Position numbers and translations under genes: made by a program
NCBI GenBank assembly: GCA_964571225.1
Contig: CAZNBB010000159.1
Span: 1 to 7,345 of the forward strand
Length of the DNA stretch: 7,345 nucleotides
Direction: 5' to 3'
From: DATFML01 sp964571225
Lineage (GTDB): Bacteria; Pseudomonadota; Gammaproteobacteria; DATFLG01
Shown: positions 6,331 to 7,345 of the stretch, one piece after another
Position numbering within the stretch: position 1 is the stretch's first letter
How the letters are laid out: every line of letters starts with the position of its first letter
The notes under the pieces: generated by a model
What the model was told of the DNA's origin: nothing
Databases searched by the model: none
The model's input: only the letters and a program-made list of their open reading frames with translations

Positions 6331-7079
6331 AAGAAGTTTTATTTAATTATACTGAATATCTTCAAACACCATGTTATAGTGGTGAAGAAGATAAATTGGC
6401 AAATAAATTGATTAGAGATTTTAGATGTAAGCCTGTAGCTGATGTTCCTGAAATATTGCCGCTTGTAATGGATAATGTAGATAGCCCGTATTTGTTTATT
6501 GCTCATATGGATCGAATTAAAGTTAAATATAAACCTCCTGTATTTATGAAGCAATATGATGGATGCGATATAATAGAAGGGCAGCTTGATAATACAATAA
6601 CGATAGGATGCTTTAAAGCTCTTAAAGATGAAGGATTGAATTTTAATATATTGTTTACAAGAAGAGAAGAAGTGTGTGGAGCACATTTTGATGTAATTAA
6701 CTTGTGTAAGAAGTTGGACCGGAAGTATAAAATAGTAGATTGCGATATAGATGTTTATAAAGAAGATGATGAATGGAAAGATAGTATTTCTATTCGGTAT
6801 AAAGATAATATAGCAGAGTTTGATTGTGAGTTGGTTAGTGAATTGAGAGAAGTTGCTTATGAGTATGGTTTTCCGGTTGATAGTAAAACAGATTGGTTAG
6901 TTGGTACAGCTGGATTTATAGTTGATGAAAGTCGTAAGGATGGTAAAGAGATACCAGCAGCTTATTTAGGTCTTCCGATTCTTGATTATCATACGAATCA
7001 TGAAAAGGTATCAGTAAATAGTTTAAAAAAATATTACAATATGTTAAAAGTATTGTGCGGAGGGAGCATTGTTGAGTAA
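6318..7079 (+). CDS. Compact di-zinc hydrolase of the M20/M28/M42 peptidase type
   Basis: This 253-residue protein keeps every ligand position of the co-catalytic zinc peptidase fold. LFIAHMD (59-65) gives H63 and D65. EGQLDNTITIG (87-97) gives the bridging D91. FTRREEVCGAHF (113-124) gives the E117/E118 base-and-metal pair, as in M42 'EE-V-G-x-x-G'. VDCDIDV (140-146) gives the next Asp, and LDYHTNHEKVS (222-232) gives the last His. TPCYSGEE near residue 17 matches the 'p-S-x-x-E' opening of the family. The usual members have 340-400 residues with an inserted dimerisation or lid domain. Here only about 70 residues lie between the DCD motif and the His, so the insertion is reduced. It could be an aminopeptidase, a dipeptidase or a deacylase acting on N-acyl groups of sugars. 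The glycan context makes deacylation attractive, but this is a guess. The start overlaps the previous gene by 13 bases with only a weak GAGA ribosome site, so coupling is likely. Confidence 0.85.
   Translation: METIKEVLFNYTEYLQTPCYSGEEDKLANKLIRDFRCKPVADVPEILPLVMDNVDSPYLFIAHMDRIKVKYKPPVFMKQYDGCDIIEGQLDNTITIGCFKALKDEGLNFNILFTRREEVCGAHFDVINLCKKLDRKYKIVDCDIDVYKEDDEWKDSISIRYKDNIAEFDCELVSELREVAYEYGFPVDSKTDWLVGTAGFIVDESRKDGKEIPAAYLGLPILDYHTNHEKVSVNSLKKYYNMLKVLCGGSIVE
7059..7063 (+). promoter_or_regulatory. Ribosome binding site GGAGG before the short frame at 7072
   Basis: GGAGG at 7059-7063 lies inside the end of the metallohydrolase gene, 8 bases before TTG 7072. It is one of the strongest Shine-Dalgarno matches in the window, yet the frame behind it has only 12 codons. 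That makes it likely to be a relic of a real gene start. Confidence 0.55.
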
Positions 7080-7110
7080 AAAAGCGTTAATAGTGGGAGT
7101 TAACTTTTAA
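7072..7110 (+). pseudogene. 5' remnant of a lost gene (MSKKALIVGVNF then stop)
   Basis: A TTG-started frame encodes MSKKALIVGVNF and ends at TAA 7108-7110. It overlaps the metallohydrolase gene by 8 bases and has GGAGG at ideal spacing. The peptide reads like the true N-terminus of a larger alpha/beta protein: a Lys-rich start followed by the strand ALIVGVN. From memory, caspase-family (C14) proteins often begin 'kkALiVGvn-Y', followed by a 'L-x-G-C-x-N-D' segment. No continuation is seen in any frame after 7110, so a simple frameshift does not explain the break. A deletion or recombination junction between this point and the promoter at 7127 does. The alternative is a 12-residue leader peptide or a chance frame. 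The family guess is weak, because 12 residues cannot identify a protein. Confidence 0.45.
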
Positions 7111-7128
7111 AACCTAAATAAAAGGTTT
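7110..7128 (+). repeat. Short inverted repeat touching the -35 element
   Basis: AAACCT (7110-7115) and AGGTTT (7123-7128) are perfect inverted repeats around the 7-base loop AAATAAA. The right arm shares two bases with the -35 TTGACT at 7127. No T-run follows, so it does not act as an ordinary terminator. A protein-binding operator is possible. In sequence this AT-rich it may also be chance. Confidence 0.3.
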
Positions 7129-7154
7129 GACTTTGGTTTGAGTATTAGTATAAT
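7127..7154 (+). promoter_or_regulatory. Sigma70/sigmaA-type promoter TTGACT-16-TATAAT
   Basis: TTGACT (7127-7132) and TATAAT (7149-7154) are separated by 16 bases. The match to consensus is one base short at -35 and perfect at -10. Transcription would start near 7160-7162, almost at the ribosome site AGGAGG (7164-7169), which gives a very short leader before ATG 7175. It separates the zinc-ribbon gene from the glycan block as its own transcription unit. Confidence 0.8.
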
Positions 7155-7174
7155 GTCTGTCATAGGAGGAAATT

Positions 7175-7345
7175 ATGGCAGAAAAAAAGTATAGTAAAAA
7201 ATGTGTTGTATGTGGAAGGGTTTTTTATAAAAGAGATAATGAAAGTCCTTCAAAGTTTAATAAGAGGAAGTATTGTGGTAAAAGTTGTGCTCATAAAAAA
7301 ATAGTGGCAGATAATTTCTTATCTTGTGGGGATGCTGCTGGAGCT
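7175..7345 (+). CDS. Zinc-ribbon protein, N-terminal part (cut by window end)
   Basis: The first 57 residues are visible and the gene continues beyond the window. A zinc-binding site of the form C-x2-C...C-x3-C is clear: C10 and C13 in KKCVVCGRVFY, C34 and C38 in RKYCGKSCAHKK. The phrase 'P-S-K-F-N-K-R-K-Y-C' between the two knuckles is typical of small zinc-ribbon domains at the start of phage and mobile-element proteins. In those proteins it precedes an HTH or a nuclease region, as I recall. The stretch is very basic, which fits nucleic-acid binding. AGGAGG (7164-7169) is 5 bases before the ATG, giving strong expected translation. Having its own strong promoter suggests a regulator or early-expressed protein, but what follows residue 57 is unknown. 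Confidence 0.85.
   Translation, partial: MAEKKYSKKCVVCGRVFYKRDNESPSKFNKRKYCGKSCAHKKIVADNFLSCGDAAGA

Noticed and set aside
7080..7108. GTTAA...TTAAC hairpin (7086-7090 with 7100-7104) followed by TTTT as a terminator
   Set aside because: The stem is five mostly A:T pairs with a 9-base loop and only four T. It also lies inside the short frame at 7072-7110. It could weakly terminate but is not reliable.
7105..7260. Frameshift as the cause of the short MSKKALIVGVNF frame
   Set aside because: I read all three frames past 7107. Two stop within a few codons, and the same frame after the TAA reads NLNKRFDFG..., which does not look like a continuing protein domain.
1..7345. CRISPR array, tRNA genes, insertion sequence ends or long direct repeats
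   Set aside because: No repeated spacer structure, cloverleaf, transposase or long repeat could be seen, and the window is almost entirely coding.
1..7345. Stop-codon reassignment as in some large gut phages
   Set aside because: TAA, TAG and TGA all end well-formed genes here, with the next start placed directly at them, and no conserved domain is interrupted by an internal stop.

Overview
This window looks like a piece of a double-stranded DNA phage genome, probably a large one. Its host probably reads standard Shine-Dalgarno signals and sigma70/sigmaA-type promoters; a low-GC Firmicutes or gut bacterium would fit but is not proven. The reasons are these. All convincing genes lie on the plus strand with almost no space between them, and starts overlap stops (TAATG, ATGA). 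G+C is about one third by eye. Two small proteins and one C-terminal domain are of the phage kind: a virion-type domain at 36-401, a basic phage-type hypothetical protein at 1185-1709, and a zinc-ribbon protein beginning at 7175. TAA, TAG and TGA all end genes here, so no stop codon is reassigned. A mobile or host surface-polysaccharide locus is the main alternative.

Layout. Positions 1-36 hold the tail of a possible upstream gene. Positions 36-401 encode a 121-residue protein whose second half resembles a domain of phage virion proteins. It runs by a TAATG overlap into a GT2-type glycosyltransferase (401-1102). The only gap before the main block, 1103-1184, carries a TGGTATAAT extended -10 promoter. 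This promoter leads a run of seven tightly packed genes: a basic hypothetical protein (1185-1709), an alkaline-phosphatase/sulfatase-fold enzyme with Thr in the nucleophile position (1714-2811), two more GT-A glycosyltransferases (2808-3566 and 3533-4504), a PAPS-type sulfotransferase (4501-5250), a GT-B/GT4-like glycosyltransferase (5260-6330) and a compact di-zinc M20/M28/M42-type hydrolase (6318-7079). A 12-codon open frame (7072-7110) with its own good ribosome site follows and looks like the severed start of a lost gene. A TTGACT-16-TATAAT promoter then drives a zinc-ribbon gene that runs off the window.

How the parts may work together. The four glycosyltransferases, the sulfotransferase, the sulfatase-superfamily enzyme and the metallohydrolase have no visible membrane segments or signal peptides. 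They would therefore act in the host cytoplasm on a soluble acceptor. The simplest reading is a pathway that builds, sulfates and trims a glycan, perhaps on a virion protein made in the same infected cell. The acceptor, the sugars and the true activity of the two hydrolase-like enzymes cannot be read from the sequence.
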